Shown piece after piece: positions 1 to 5,127 of a stretch of DNA of 7,472 nt. Below the pieces are notes generated by a model that was not told the DNA's origin, searched no databases, and saw only the letters and a program-made list of their open reading frames with translations. Position numbers and translations under genes: made by a program. Source of the stretch: SZAS-79 sp038319115 (lineage in GTDB: Bacteria; Pseudomonadota; Gammaproteobacteria; Burkholderiales; SG8-39). Position 1 is the first letter of the stretch; each line of letters begins with the position of its first letter. The stretch is from assembly GCA_038319115.1 (NCBI GenBank), contig JBBQCV010000177.1, positions 1 through 7,472 on the forward strand. The letters run 5' to 3'.

Positions 1-1236
1 CAATGCCTTGCGCGCGGCTTCCGTGGCATCCCAGGTTGCGGGCGGGGCGAGGCATGTGTCGCAATTGCCGCACGGATCGCTTGCCTCACCAAAGTATGCG
101 AGGAGGCGGACGCGGCGGCAGCCCGCCGTTTCGCACAGGCCCAGTAGCGCGTCCAGCTTGGCCCCCGAGACCCTCTTGTAGTCCTCGCTGGCCTCCGACT
201 GGTCGATCAAGCGCCGCTGGAGCACCAGATCGGCCAGCCCATAGGTCATCCAAGCGTCGGCCGGCAATCCGTCGCGCCCCGCCCTTCCGGTTTCCTGGTA
301 ATAGCCCTCAATACTCTTGGGCAGGTCCAGGTGCGCAACGAACCGGACGTCCGGCTTGTCGATGCCCATTCCGAAGGCAATCGTTGCCACGATCACGACA
401 CCCTCTTCCCCCTGGAATCGTGCCTGGTTGGCCGTGCGCTCCACCGTATCCATGCCGGCGTGGTAAGGCAGCGCTTTGACTCCATGCCCTGCCAGCCAGG
501 CAGCAGTCTCATCGACTTTTCGCCGCGAGAGGCAGTAAACGATACCTGCGTTGCCAGGGTGCTGCTCGCGGATAAAGCGGGCAAGCTGGGCGCGCGGATC
601 GGCTTTGTCCACGATTGCGTACCGGATGTTCGGCCGATCAAAGCTGGACACGAAAGTGCGCGCAGCATCTAGACCGAGCCTCGCGGCAATTTCAGTGCGG
701 GTCTGGGGATCGGCCGTTGCGGTCAGGGCAATGCGCGGTACACCGGGAAAGCGCTCGTGCAGGATGGACAGCTGAAGATAGTCCGGTCGGAAGTCATGCC
801 CCCATTGCGATACACAGTGAGCTTCGTCGATGGCGAATAGCGCGATGCGGCATCGGGCGAGAAGCTCGAGGCATCGCGAAGTCGCGAGACGCTCGGGAGC
901 GACATAAAGCAGGTCGAGCTCACCACCAAGCAGCGAACGCTCGACGGCGCGCGCTGTTTCGGCATCTTGCGAGGAATTCAGGAAATCCGCGCGCACGCCC
1001 GCCAGGCGCAGCGCCGCGACCTGGTCGTGCATCAGCGCGATAAGGGGTGAAATGACGATGCCTGTGCCTTGCCGCAGGAGCGAGGGAATCTGGTAGCACA
1101 ACGATTTCCCCCCGCCGGTTGGCATCAATACGAGGGCATCGCCCCCGGCGAGCAGGTGGGTGATGATCTCTTCCTGTGCTCCGCGGAATGCCGGATAGCC
1201 GAAAGTCTCCCGCAGCACGTCGACTGCATTGCTCAT
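1..1236 (-). CDS. recQ: ATP-dependent DNA helicase RecQ (C-terminus cut by window edge)
   Basis: This is a superfamily 2, 3'-to-5' DNA helicase of recombination and replication-fork repair, acting in the cytoplasm. One frame is open from an ATG at 1236 to the window edge and gives 412 residues. Visible motifs, in order, are Walker A MPTGGGKS (38-45, lysine 44), DEAH (137-140), motif III TATAD (172-176), and motif VI with QETGRAGRDG starting at residue 314. The RecQ zinc-binding cysteines follow at 373, 389, 392 and 395 (CGNCDTC). The E. coli protein is about 610 residues, so most of the winged-helix domain and any HRDC domain lie outside the window. The start is the first ATG before the conserved LRETFGYPAFRGAQEEII segment; its ribosome-binding site is weak. 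The gene lies 47 bp downstream of the pncC-like gene on the same strand, so it is probably co-transcribed with it. I found no frameshift or missing catalytic residue. Confidence 0.96.
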   Translation of the reverse strand, partial: MSNAVDVLRETFGYPAFRGAQEEIITHLLAGGDALVLMPTGGGKSLCYQIPSLLRQGTGIVISPLIALMHDQVAALRLAGVRADFLNSSQDAETARAVERSLLGGELDLLYVAPERLATSRCLELLARCRIALFAIDEAHCVSQWGHDFRPDYLQLSILHERFPGVPRIALTATADPQTRTEIAARLGLDAARTFVSSFDRPNIRYAIVDKADPRAQLARFIREQHPGNAGIVYCLSRRKVDETAAWLAGHGVKALPYHAGMDTVERTANQARFQGEEGVVIVATIAFGMGIDKPDVRFVAHLDLPKSIEGYYQETGRAGRDGLPADAWMTYGLADLVLQRRLIDQSEASEDYKRVSGAKLDALLGLCETAGCRRVRLLAYFGEASDPCGNCDTCLAPPATWDATEAARKAL

Positions 1237-1283
1237 TGCGCGCTCACTGCCGTCGGCCGGCCGGCACCAAAGCTTCGGGCGAA

Positions 1284-1766
1284 CTAAGCATCGAGCGACT
1301 CGATAAGCAGTTCGAATGCTCCCAAGGCAAAACGCCGCATATTGGCCGGCCGATCGGCGATCCCGGTCGCCAGCGTCACCACCCGCTCAACAGGCCCCGT
1401 GAGCGCCAGGCAGCAGTGGCCGGCGGCGTCGCCGTATCGGTTCCCCGTCGGGCCGGCCGCGCCGGTTTCCGCGAGTCCCCACGTGGCGGCGTGCCGTTGC
1501 ATGGTCGTTCGGGCAAGCAGGAGCGCATACGGGGGAGTTGCTGAACGCATGCCCTTTACGGCGTCATCCGGAATATCTAGGAGCGCCTTGCGTGCCTGCC
1601 TCGTGTACACGACCGCCCCGCCAGTGAAATAGGCGGAAGCGCCGGGTAAGGCCAGGAGCGCCGCGCAAATCAGCCCCCCCGTGGAAGATTCAGCAAGTGC
1701 GACGGTTTCCTTGCGAGCGCGCAGCAGGGCGGCGGCGTGCTCGGCCGCCGCAATTAGCGATTCCAT
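1284..1766 (-). CDS. pncC: CinA C-terminal family protein, probable nicotinamide-nucleotide amidohydrolase
   Basis: The 160-residue protein is a stand-alone CinA C-terminal domain, close to the length of E. coli PncC (about 165), with no N-terminal molybdopterin-binding-like half. PncC enzymes deamidate nicotinamide mononucleotide (NMN) to nicotinic acid mononucleotide, returning it to NAD synthesis. The family signature AESxTGG is at residues 25-31; it reads AESSTGG where E. coli PncC has AESCTGG. The glycine-rich segment ETGAAGPTGNRYGDAAG replaces the more usual SGIAGPxGG form. This variant resembles a subgroup annotated only as 'CinA family protein', so the exact activity is inferred from the family. 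The ATG at 1766 is the only start that keeps the N-terminal helix; no strong Shine-Dalgarno is visible. The gene is first in an apparent operon with recQ, 47 bp downstream. NMN is released by NAD-dependent DNA ligase, which makes a link to DNA repair plausible. Confidence 0.85.
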   Translation of the reverse strand: MESLIAAAEHAAALLRARKETVALAESSTGGLICAALLALPGASAYFTGGAVVYTRQARKALLDIPDDAVKGMRSATPPYALLLARTTMQRHAATWGLAETGAAGPTGNRYGDAAGHCCLALTGPVERVVTLATGIADRPANMRRFALGAFELLIESLDA

Positions 1767-1887
1767 GTCCGGATGTCCACTGGTGGGAAGCGCGGTAGGC
1801 TACGCGCCCTTGGCTTTGGTATCAATCGAACGGGTGGAACCAGTCGAATGGAGCGGCGGCGCGGACTCAGCCGACCCACAGCGAAAA

Positions 1888-1903
1888 GACGCGCATGCGC
1901 GTC
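1888..1903. promoter_or_regulatory. Perfect 16-bp palindrome in divergent intergenic region
   Basis: GACGCGCATGCGCGTC equals its own reverse complement. It lies in the 254-bp gap between the divergent pncC-like start (1766) and the small secreted protein (2021). It could be a dimeric regulator site. Read on the minus strand it is a 6-bp stem with a CATG loop followed by TTTT, so it could instead be a weak terminator or attenuator ahead of pncC. Nothing else in this gap looks like a gene. Confidence 0.4.
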
Positions 1904-2015
1904 ACGCGGTCGAAGACGCCCGGACATTCAATTTGTAAGTCTGTGAGGTGGCGCACAGAACGCACACGCTGTGCCCGCAGACAATCCGCTGACCCCTCTT
2001 TGCGTACTTACTCAC

Positions 2016-2020
2016 AGGAG
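2016..2020 (+). promoter_or_regulatory. Shine-Dalgarno AGGAG touching the ATG of the small secreted protein
   Basis: AGGAG ends directly before the ATG at 2021, leaving no spacer. An in-frame TTG at 2027 has a normal 6-nt spacer. The element therefore supports translation of this frame but leaves the exact start (ATG 2021 or TTG 2027) open. Either choice keeps the signal peptide. Confidence 0.6.
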
Positions 2021-2284
2021 ATGAAATTGAAGAAAATCATCAGTCTAGCGATTGCCTGCCTGGTTATTTCGAGCCAATCGTTTGCCCAGACCGCGCAACC
2101 TGGCGCCGGCGCGGGAGGTGGAGCGGGGGCCGGCGCGGCGACCGGTGCCGCAGTAGGCGGACTGAGTGCGGGCGCAATCGCAGCGATCGCCCTGGGGCTT
2201 GCAGCCTTGGCCGCGGCGGCCTCGGACAGCAATAGCGACAATCCTGCGGCAACGGGGACCACCGGCACGACCGGCACCCGCTGA
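2021..2284 (+). CDS. Small exported Gly/Ala/Thr-rich protein of unknown function
   Basis: I do not recognise a function. The 87-residue product has a clear Sec signal peptide: a basic start MKLKK, a hydrophobic core, and a probable cleavage after SQSFA at residue 22. Next come a Gly/Ala low-complexity stretch (28-46), a hydrophobic segment (about 47-67) that could span a membrane, and a short polar tail SDSNSDN ending in a TGTTGTTGTR repeat. This order (signal peptide, Gly/Ala/Thr-rich part, hydrophobic helix, Ser/Asp motif, Thr-rich end) resembles, from memory, the E. coli GfcA/YmcE type of small inner-membrane protein linked to group 4 capsule, and similar small hypothetical proteins of betaproteobacteria. 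No capsule genes are nearby. The frame stays open upstream to an ATG at 1895, but the signal peptide and the Shine-Dalgarno favour 2021 or 2027. The gene is monocistronic, with its own terminator. Confidence 0.72.
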   Translation: MKLKKIISLAIACLVISSQSFAQTAQPGAGAGGGAGAGAATGAAVGGLSAGAIAAIALGLAALAAAASDSNSDNPAATGTTGTTGTR

Positions 2285-2306
2285 ACCGGCCCCCCCCGGA
2301 TTTAAG

Positions 2307-2334
2307 AAAGCCCCGGCGCGCCGGGGCTTTTTTT
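2307..2334 (+). terminator. Strong Rho-independent terminator
   Basis: A perfect inverted repeat spans 2307-2330 (arms AAAGCCCCGGCG and CGCCGGGGCTTT), with a run of seven T from 2328 to 2334. It starts 22 nt after the stop codon of the small secreted protein. It separates that gene from the protease gene, which therefore needs its own promoter. Confidence 0.93.
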
Positions 2335-2343
2335 ATGCCTGTT

Positions 2344-2371
2344 TTGCTTACGTCTGGCCTGATCTTACAAA
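2344..2371 (+). promoter_or_regulatory. Possible promoter for the M48 protease gene
   Basis: A TTGCTT at 2344-2349 and a TACAAA at 2366-2371, 16 bp apart, resemble sigma-70 boxes. They lie just after the terminator of the preceding gene and about 90 bp before the protease start. The match is partial, so this is a weak prediction. Confidence 0.22.
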
Positions 2372-2449
2372 TTCGCCGGCGCCGACGCGCTCAATTCTGG
2401 TAGAAATAGCGCAGATAAGAACTCCAAGAACCTACCGGTCCCGATGCGT

Positions 2450-2456
2450 GGGGAGG
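2450..2456 (+). promoter_or_regulatory. Shine-Dalgarno GGGGAGG close to the M48 protease start
   Basis: The purine-rich GGGGAGG is only 2 nt before the ATG at 2459, closer than usual. An in-frame ATG at 2444 has no good site ahead of it and would add five residues before the signal peptide. I chose 2459 because it gives the most compact signal peptide. Confidence 0.45.
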
Positions 2457-2458
2457 CC

Positions 2459-3244
2459 ATGACACTGATCCGGATTGCAGTGCTATTGCTCCTGCCTGCC
2501 GTGTGCTTTGCGCAGGCACCGGCCACCCGCTACCGAGGGGCGGCCGCTTATCCCGCGCCCGAAGCGACGGCAGTCTGGAAATCCCTCGGCGCCAGTTATG
2601 TGCGCAAAGCGCTGAAGGAAAATGCCCTCGAGCGCGACCCTGCCTGGAACGCCAGGCTGGATTCAGTGATGCGTGCAGTAGGTGTCGCGGCTGCGGTGCT
2701 GTACCCGCGCTATGCGCCGATCACTTGGCGGGCGCTCCTCATCGAAGGGTTCGGCCACGGCGCTGTCGCGTTCCCTGGCGGCACAGTACTGGTCGATGCG
2801 AAATTCGCTCGCGAACTCGACATGGCTGATGACGAGCTCGCCCTCGTCCTTGCGCATGAGGTTGCCCACGTCGTGGCAGACCACCCATCGGAGAAACTTT
2901 CGTTTATGGCCGACAAGCTCGGCAAGGATCGGGCGCCGGACGCGGGCTCCGCCCTGGTGGCCTTCTTTACCCAAGACGCATACGCCGTCGCGTTCCAGCC
3001 CACTGCCCGCATGCAGGAGCGGGAGGCAGATGCCATCGGGGCCATGATCTTTACACGCACCGACTTCAACGCGCAGCGCGCACTGGGGCTCTTTGACAAA
3101 CTGGCAAAGTCGGAATCGGGCGGCATCGAAACCGCCACGCACGATTCAGCCACGGCCCGCAAGCGCACAGTCGCCCAAGCCATCGAGGCGGCTGGAATGC
3201 AGGTCCGGGACGCTTTGCACAGACCTAAAATGGATACGCGCTGA
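2459..3244 (+). CDS. Secreted M48-family zinc metalloprotease
   Basis: The 261-residue protein is a predicted periplasmic zinc peptidase of the M48 (Ste24/HtpX/BepA/LoiP-like) family; such enzymes typically act in envelope protein quality control. Residues 1-18 form a Sec signal peptide (MTLIRIAVLLLLPAVCFA, then Q). The cysteine at 16 lacks a good lipobox, so a soluble periplasmic form is more likely than a lipoprotein. The zinc site HEVAH is at 133-137. The third ligand is probably E187 in EREAD (ExxxD, 187-191). The strand before the zinc helix reads AFPGGTVLVD (104-113), which is typical of the family. There is no TPR or transmembrane domain, so it is a minimal M48 protein. Near the C-terminus, THDSATARK stands where many relatives have a THP-type motif. 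The substrate is unknown. Its 3' end overlaps the convergent lipoprotein gene by 20 bp. Confidence 0.9.
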   Translation: MTLIRIAVLLLLPAVCFAQAPATRYRGAAAYPAPEATAVWKSLGASYVRKALKENALERDPAWNARLDSVMRAVGVAAAVLYPRYAPITWRALLIEGFGHGAVAFPGGTVLVDAKFARELDMADDELALVLAHEVAHVVADHPSEKLSFMADKLGKDRAPDAGSALVAFFTQDAYAVAFQPTARMQEREADAIGAMIFTRTDFNAQRALGLFDKLAKSESGGIETATHDSATARKRTVAQAIEAAGMQVRDALHRPKMDTR

Positions 3245-4631
3245 CCCGAACGCCCCGCGCATCGGATTCGACGCGAATCAGGGGATTGGAGCCATCGCTG
3301 TGCGTGAAAACGCGCTCACCTCCGAATCCCGAATAGCGGATGGTCCAAGTCTGCGGCATGTAGCCGAATGCGCGGCGGGTGCCCCACGCCAGATCAAAAT
3401 CTTCGCTTTCGGTGCGCGTTTCGGTTACCTCACGGCTCAGCGTTGCCGAGATTTTCCACACCGCTGAACGACTTGGGGCTTTGTCCAGCGCGCCGGCGTC
3501 GCCGTTTTCCGTAGCAAGCCTGACGCGCCAGCAGATCGAATTGCCGCCATGTGGTGCGGCTTCATCCAGCGAAGGGGAATCGCTTGCTGCAGGCGAATCG
3601 GTCCCGCCCAGCACGACTTTTCCAGATCCTGGTTTGATCGTCCATCCGTCTGCCAGTTCCTGCGCGGAAAGGGTCAGGCATCCCGTCTGCTCGGTTTCGC
3701 CGCGCTCCGCGCTGAGCGAGTATGTTTCCGAGGTTCGCGGCCTTTCTTCGGCGCGAGTGACATGGTATCGGTGCGAAATGGTTGCATGACCGGCCGAATT
3801 CGGCAGCACGCCCATGACGATGAAATTCTCATACCCCGCGCGCGCTGCCAAATCGAAGATCGGGTGCTCCCACGGCACAGTGACTTCTGCGCGCTTCCAG
3901 ACGATTTCGCGCGACTCTCCGGGGGCCAACGAGGCCGTCGGTATCGAAAAAGACAGGCTCTCGGCATCGTAGGCGTGTGCAGCATATGTCGCACCGTTGA
4001 GCGTCAAGCGCGGGACGACACCCGCAGGATACGCGGACGGAAAACTGCCGCGCACGGTAATCGTCTGGAAAGGCAAGAATGAAAAGAGGTAATACGGCCC
4101 ATACGAACGAACCTGTGGCACTTGTGCCGGAACGCTCAATGCGTCGGCCACCGCGTTGACCTTATCGCCCCTGTCTTTTACCGCCACGATTTCCCGCCGG
4201 GCCCATGCAGAAGTGGTGTCATCAATCGCAGCGACCATGCCGGTCTCGGCGGCGCTCCATTGGCCAGCCGTGGCAGCCAGCCTGTCCGAGAATGCGAGCC
4301 GGGCTCTTGCGACCGCACGCTGCGCCTGCAGTCCAGCCGTGATCGCCACTTCGTTTCCCGCGATGATGGTTTCGGCGACCATTTTCGACGTCGCTGACTT
4401 CCAGTCGCTCAGCGCCGCACCGAGCGAGTCTTGCGCGTAAGTTTGCGGCTCCTGCCCCGCAATTCCAGCGATTCCAATTGCCCCGACGCCCCCGATGGCC
4501 ACCGCAATGGGGGCGAAGTCCACAATGGCCGCCACCGCCGCCGGATGCGCAGCCGCAACGGACATGACAGCAGCGCAACCGCTCAGCGCGCACTGGCAGC
4601 CGGCTAGCACCACTATCGCAACAAGACGCAT
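3225..4631 (-). CDS. Putative lipoprotein of unknown function (468 aa)
   Basis: I do not recognise this family. From the ATG at 4631 the N-terminus is a short lipoprotein signal with two lipobox-like sites, LAGC (cysteine 12) and LSGC (cysteine 19). A Gly/Ala/Ile-rich hydrophobic stretch follows (about 31-59), then an Ala-rich helical region (about 64-165). From about 176 the protein turns beta-rich. The segment from QTITVRGSFP (189-198) to SLSFSIPTASL (225-235) looks like an IPT/TIG-type or similar beta-sandwich. A second beta-rich part (about 240-468) has two cysteines at 318 and 367 that could form a disulfide. This suggests an envelope-anchored protein with an extended or binding domain, but no activity can be assigned. 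An upstream in-frame ATG at 4667 would add 12 polar residues ahead of the lipoprotein signal, so 4631 is preferred. Neither start has a strong Shine-Dalgarno. The codon pattern matches its neighbours. Confidence 0.8.
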   Translation of the reverse strand: MRLVAIVVLAGCQCALSGCAAVMSVAAAHPAAVAAIVDFAPIAVAIGGVGAIGIAGIAGQEPQTYAQDSLGAALSDWKSATSKMVAETIIAGNEVAITAGLQAQRAVARARLAFSDRLAATAGQWSAAETGMVAAIDDTTSAWARREIVAVKDRGDKVNAVADALSVPAQVPQVRSYGPYYLFSFLPFQTITVRGSFPSAYPAGVVPRLTLNGATYAAHAYDAESLSFSIPTASLAPGESREIVWKRAEVTVPWEHPIFDLAARAGYENFIVMGVLPNSAGHATISHRYHVTRAEERPRTSETYSLSAERGETEQTGCLTLSAQELADGWTIKPGSGKVVLGGTDSPAASDSPSLDEAAPHGGNSICWRVRLATENGDAGALDKAPSRSAVWKISATLSREVTETRTESEDFDLAWGTRRAFGYMPQTWTIRYSGFGGERVFTHSDGSNPLIRVESDARGVRVSAYPF

Positions 4632-4766
4632 CTGTGAGCCGTTGGGATCATTAGCGTGGCTTAACATATTCGCACCGGTCGGGCGACCTCAGGCTTTTCC
4701 ACCGCATGCCGAGGACTGCGTAAAATTTCTGATTGGATGGAGTGTTCGAGGCCAAGACGGGATCCC

Positions 4767-4795
4767 GGCGAACGCTGTGGTTCTTCGCGTTCGCC
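4767..4795 (-). other. Perfect 9-bp stem-loop upstream of the lipoprotein gene
   Basis: The arms GGCGAACGC (4767-4775) and GCGTTCGCC (4787-4795) pair perfectly around an 11-nt loop. On the plus strand a run of five T follows at 4801-4805, but no plus-strand gene ends here. On the minus strand it lies in the leader of the lipoprotein gene, about 135 nt before the start, directly after a TATAAA box. It may be a 5'-terminal mRNA hairpin or a processing structure behind the tRNA. Confidence 0.5.
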
Positions 4796-4802
4796 TGCAA
4801 TT

Positions 4803-4808
4803 TTTATA
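4803..4808 (-). promoter_or_regulatory. Possible -10 box of the lipoprotein gene
   Basis: TATAAA on the minus strand sits in an unusually A/T-rich stretch of this GC-rich window. Transcription would start near 4796, at the foot of the 9-bp stem-loop. I see no convincing -35 box, so this is a weak prediction. Confidence 0.28.
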
Positions 4809-4878
4809 AGGGGTTATTTATCTTCGTTTTTCCGGACTATCGGGAAGCTGTACAGCCAGGCCGGCTATCGCGCGAAAC

Positions 4879-4966
4879 TGGCGGAAGGGGTGGGATTCGA
4901 ACCCACGAAGGCTTGCGCCTTGCCGGTTTTCAAGACCGGTGCAATCGACCACTCTGCCACCCTTCC
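4879..4966 (-). tRNA. tRNA-Ser (anticodon UGA)
   Basis: The minus strand folds as a class II tRNA. The acceptor stem is GGAAGGG/CCCTTCC with a G discriminator, followed by an encoded CCA (4881-4879). The anticodon stem CCGGT/ACCGG encloses the loop CTTGAAA, with anticodon TGA at 4932-4930, which reads UCA and related serine codons. A long variable arm (GGCGCAAGCC region) and a T-arm GTGGG-TTCGAAT-CCCAC complete it. The length with CCA is 88 nt. No integrase or duplicated tRNA end is visible nearby. No intrinsic terminator follows it before the lipoprotein gene 248 nt downstream. Confidence 0.97.
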
Positions 4967-4992
4967 CACTTGCAACTGCCGGTCGCGGCCCA

Positions 4993-4998
4993 ATTTTA
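4993..4998 (-). promoter_or_regulatory. Probable -10 box of the tRNA-Ser promoter
   Basis: TAAAAT on the minus strand lies 26 nt before the tRNA 5' end and is followed by the G/C-rich GGGCCGCG. That discriminator type is known for stringently controlled stable-RNA promoters. The -35 box is unclear, with CTTCCT about 16 nt upstream as the best candidate. Confidence 0.4.
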
Positions 4999-5117
4999 AC
5001 CGTGCGGCTGCATTAGGAAGCGCAATGCATTGATATGGCTGGATTTGAGGTATGAAACTTCAGCCCGATTTGGTAGTCTTAGTGCAAGAGCGCATCTGCG
5101 CCCGTCCGTTTTCCCAC

Positions 5118-5124
5118 AGGAGGG
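5118..5124 (+). promoter_or_regulatory. Strong Shine-Dalgarno of the BI-1/YccA-family gene
   Basis: AGGAGGG stands 3 nt before the ATG at 5128 (4 nt from the AGGAGG core). It is a near-perfect match to the 16S rRNA 3' end and fixes this start. Confidence 0.8.
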
Positions 5125-5127
5125 AAC

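Larger units (their letters stand above)
4668..4878. other. Intergenic region between lipoprotein gene and tRNA-Ser
   Basis: No gene is supported in these 211 bp. Besides the stem-loop and the TATAAA box listed separately, there is a 10-bp palindrome CGGGATCCCG at 4758-4767 touching the hairpin. Translations that span this region and the tRNA are artefacts. Confidence 0.6.

Noticed and set aside
3..1043. Plus- and minus-strand frames in the recQ region (e.g. 3-479, 615-1043, 393-668)
   Set aside because: All overlap the continuous RecQ frame, which carries helicase motifs from end to end; the others have no domain.
1895..2020. N-terminal extension of the small secreted protein from ATG 1895
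   Set aside because: It would put 42 Arg-rich residues before a clear signal peptide, and the Shine-Dalgarno at 2016-2020 supports the later start.
2663..3183. Minus-strand frames of 157-159 codons across the M48 gene
   Set aside because: They are antisense to a gene with signal peptide and zinc motifs and show no domain of their own.
4767..4805. Stem-loop plus T5 as a plus-strand terminator
   Set aside because: No plus-strand gene ends upstream; the nearest plus-strand gene (the protease) ends 1.5 kb earlier, and 5 nt separate stem and T run.
4879..4966. tRNA-Ser as an integration site for a mobile element
   Set aside because: No integrase, no repeat of the tRNA 3' end and no composition shift are visible on either side.
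4733..5033. Two plus-strand frames containing GGIRTHEG and GVGFEPTKA segments
   Set aside because: These peptides are the familiar false translations of a serine tRNA on the opposite strand.
5030..5056. TTGATA and TATGAA as a promoter for the BI-1/YccA gene
   Set aside because: The 15-bp spacer is short and the -10 match weak; not enough to list as a feature.
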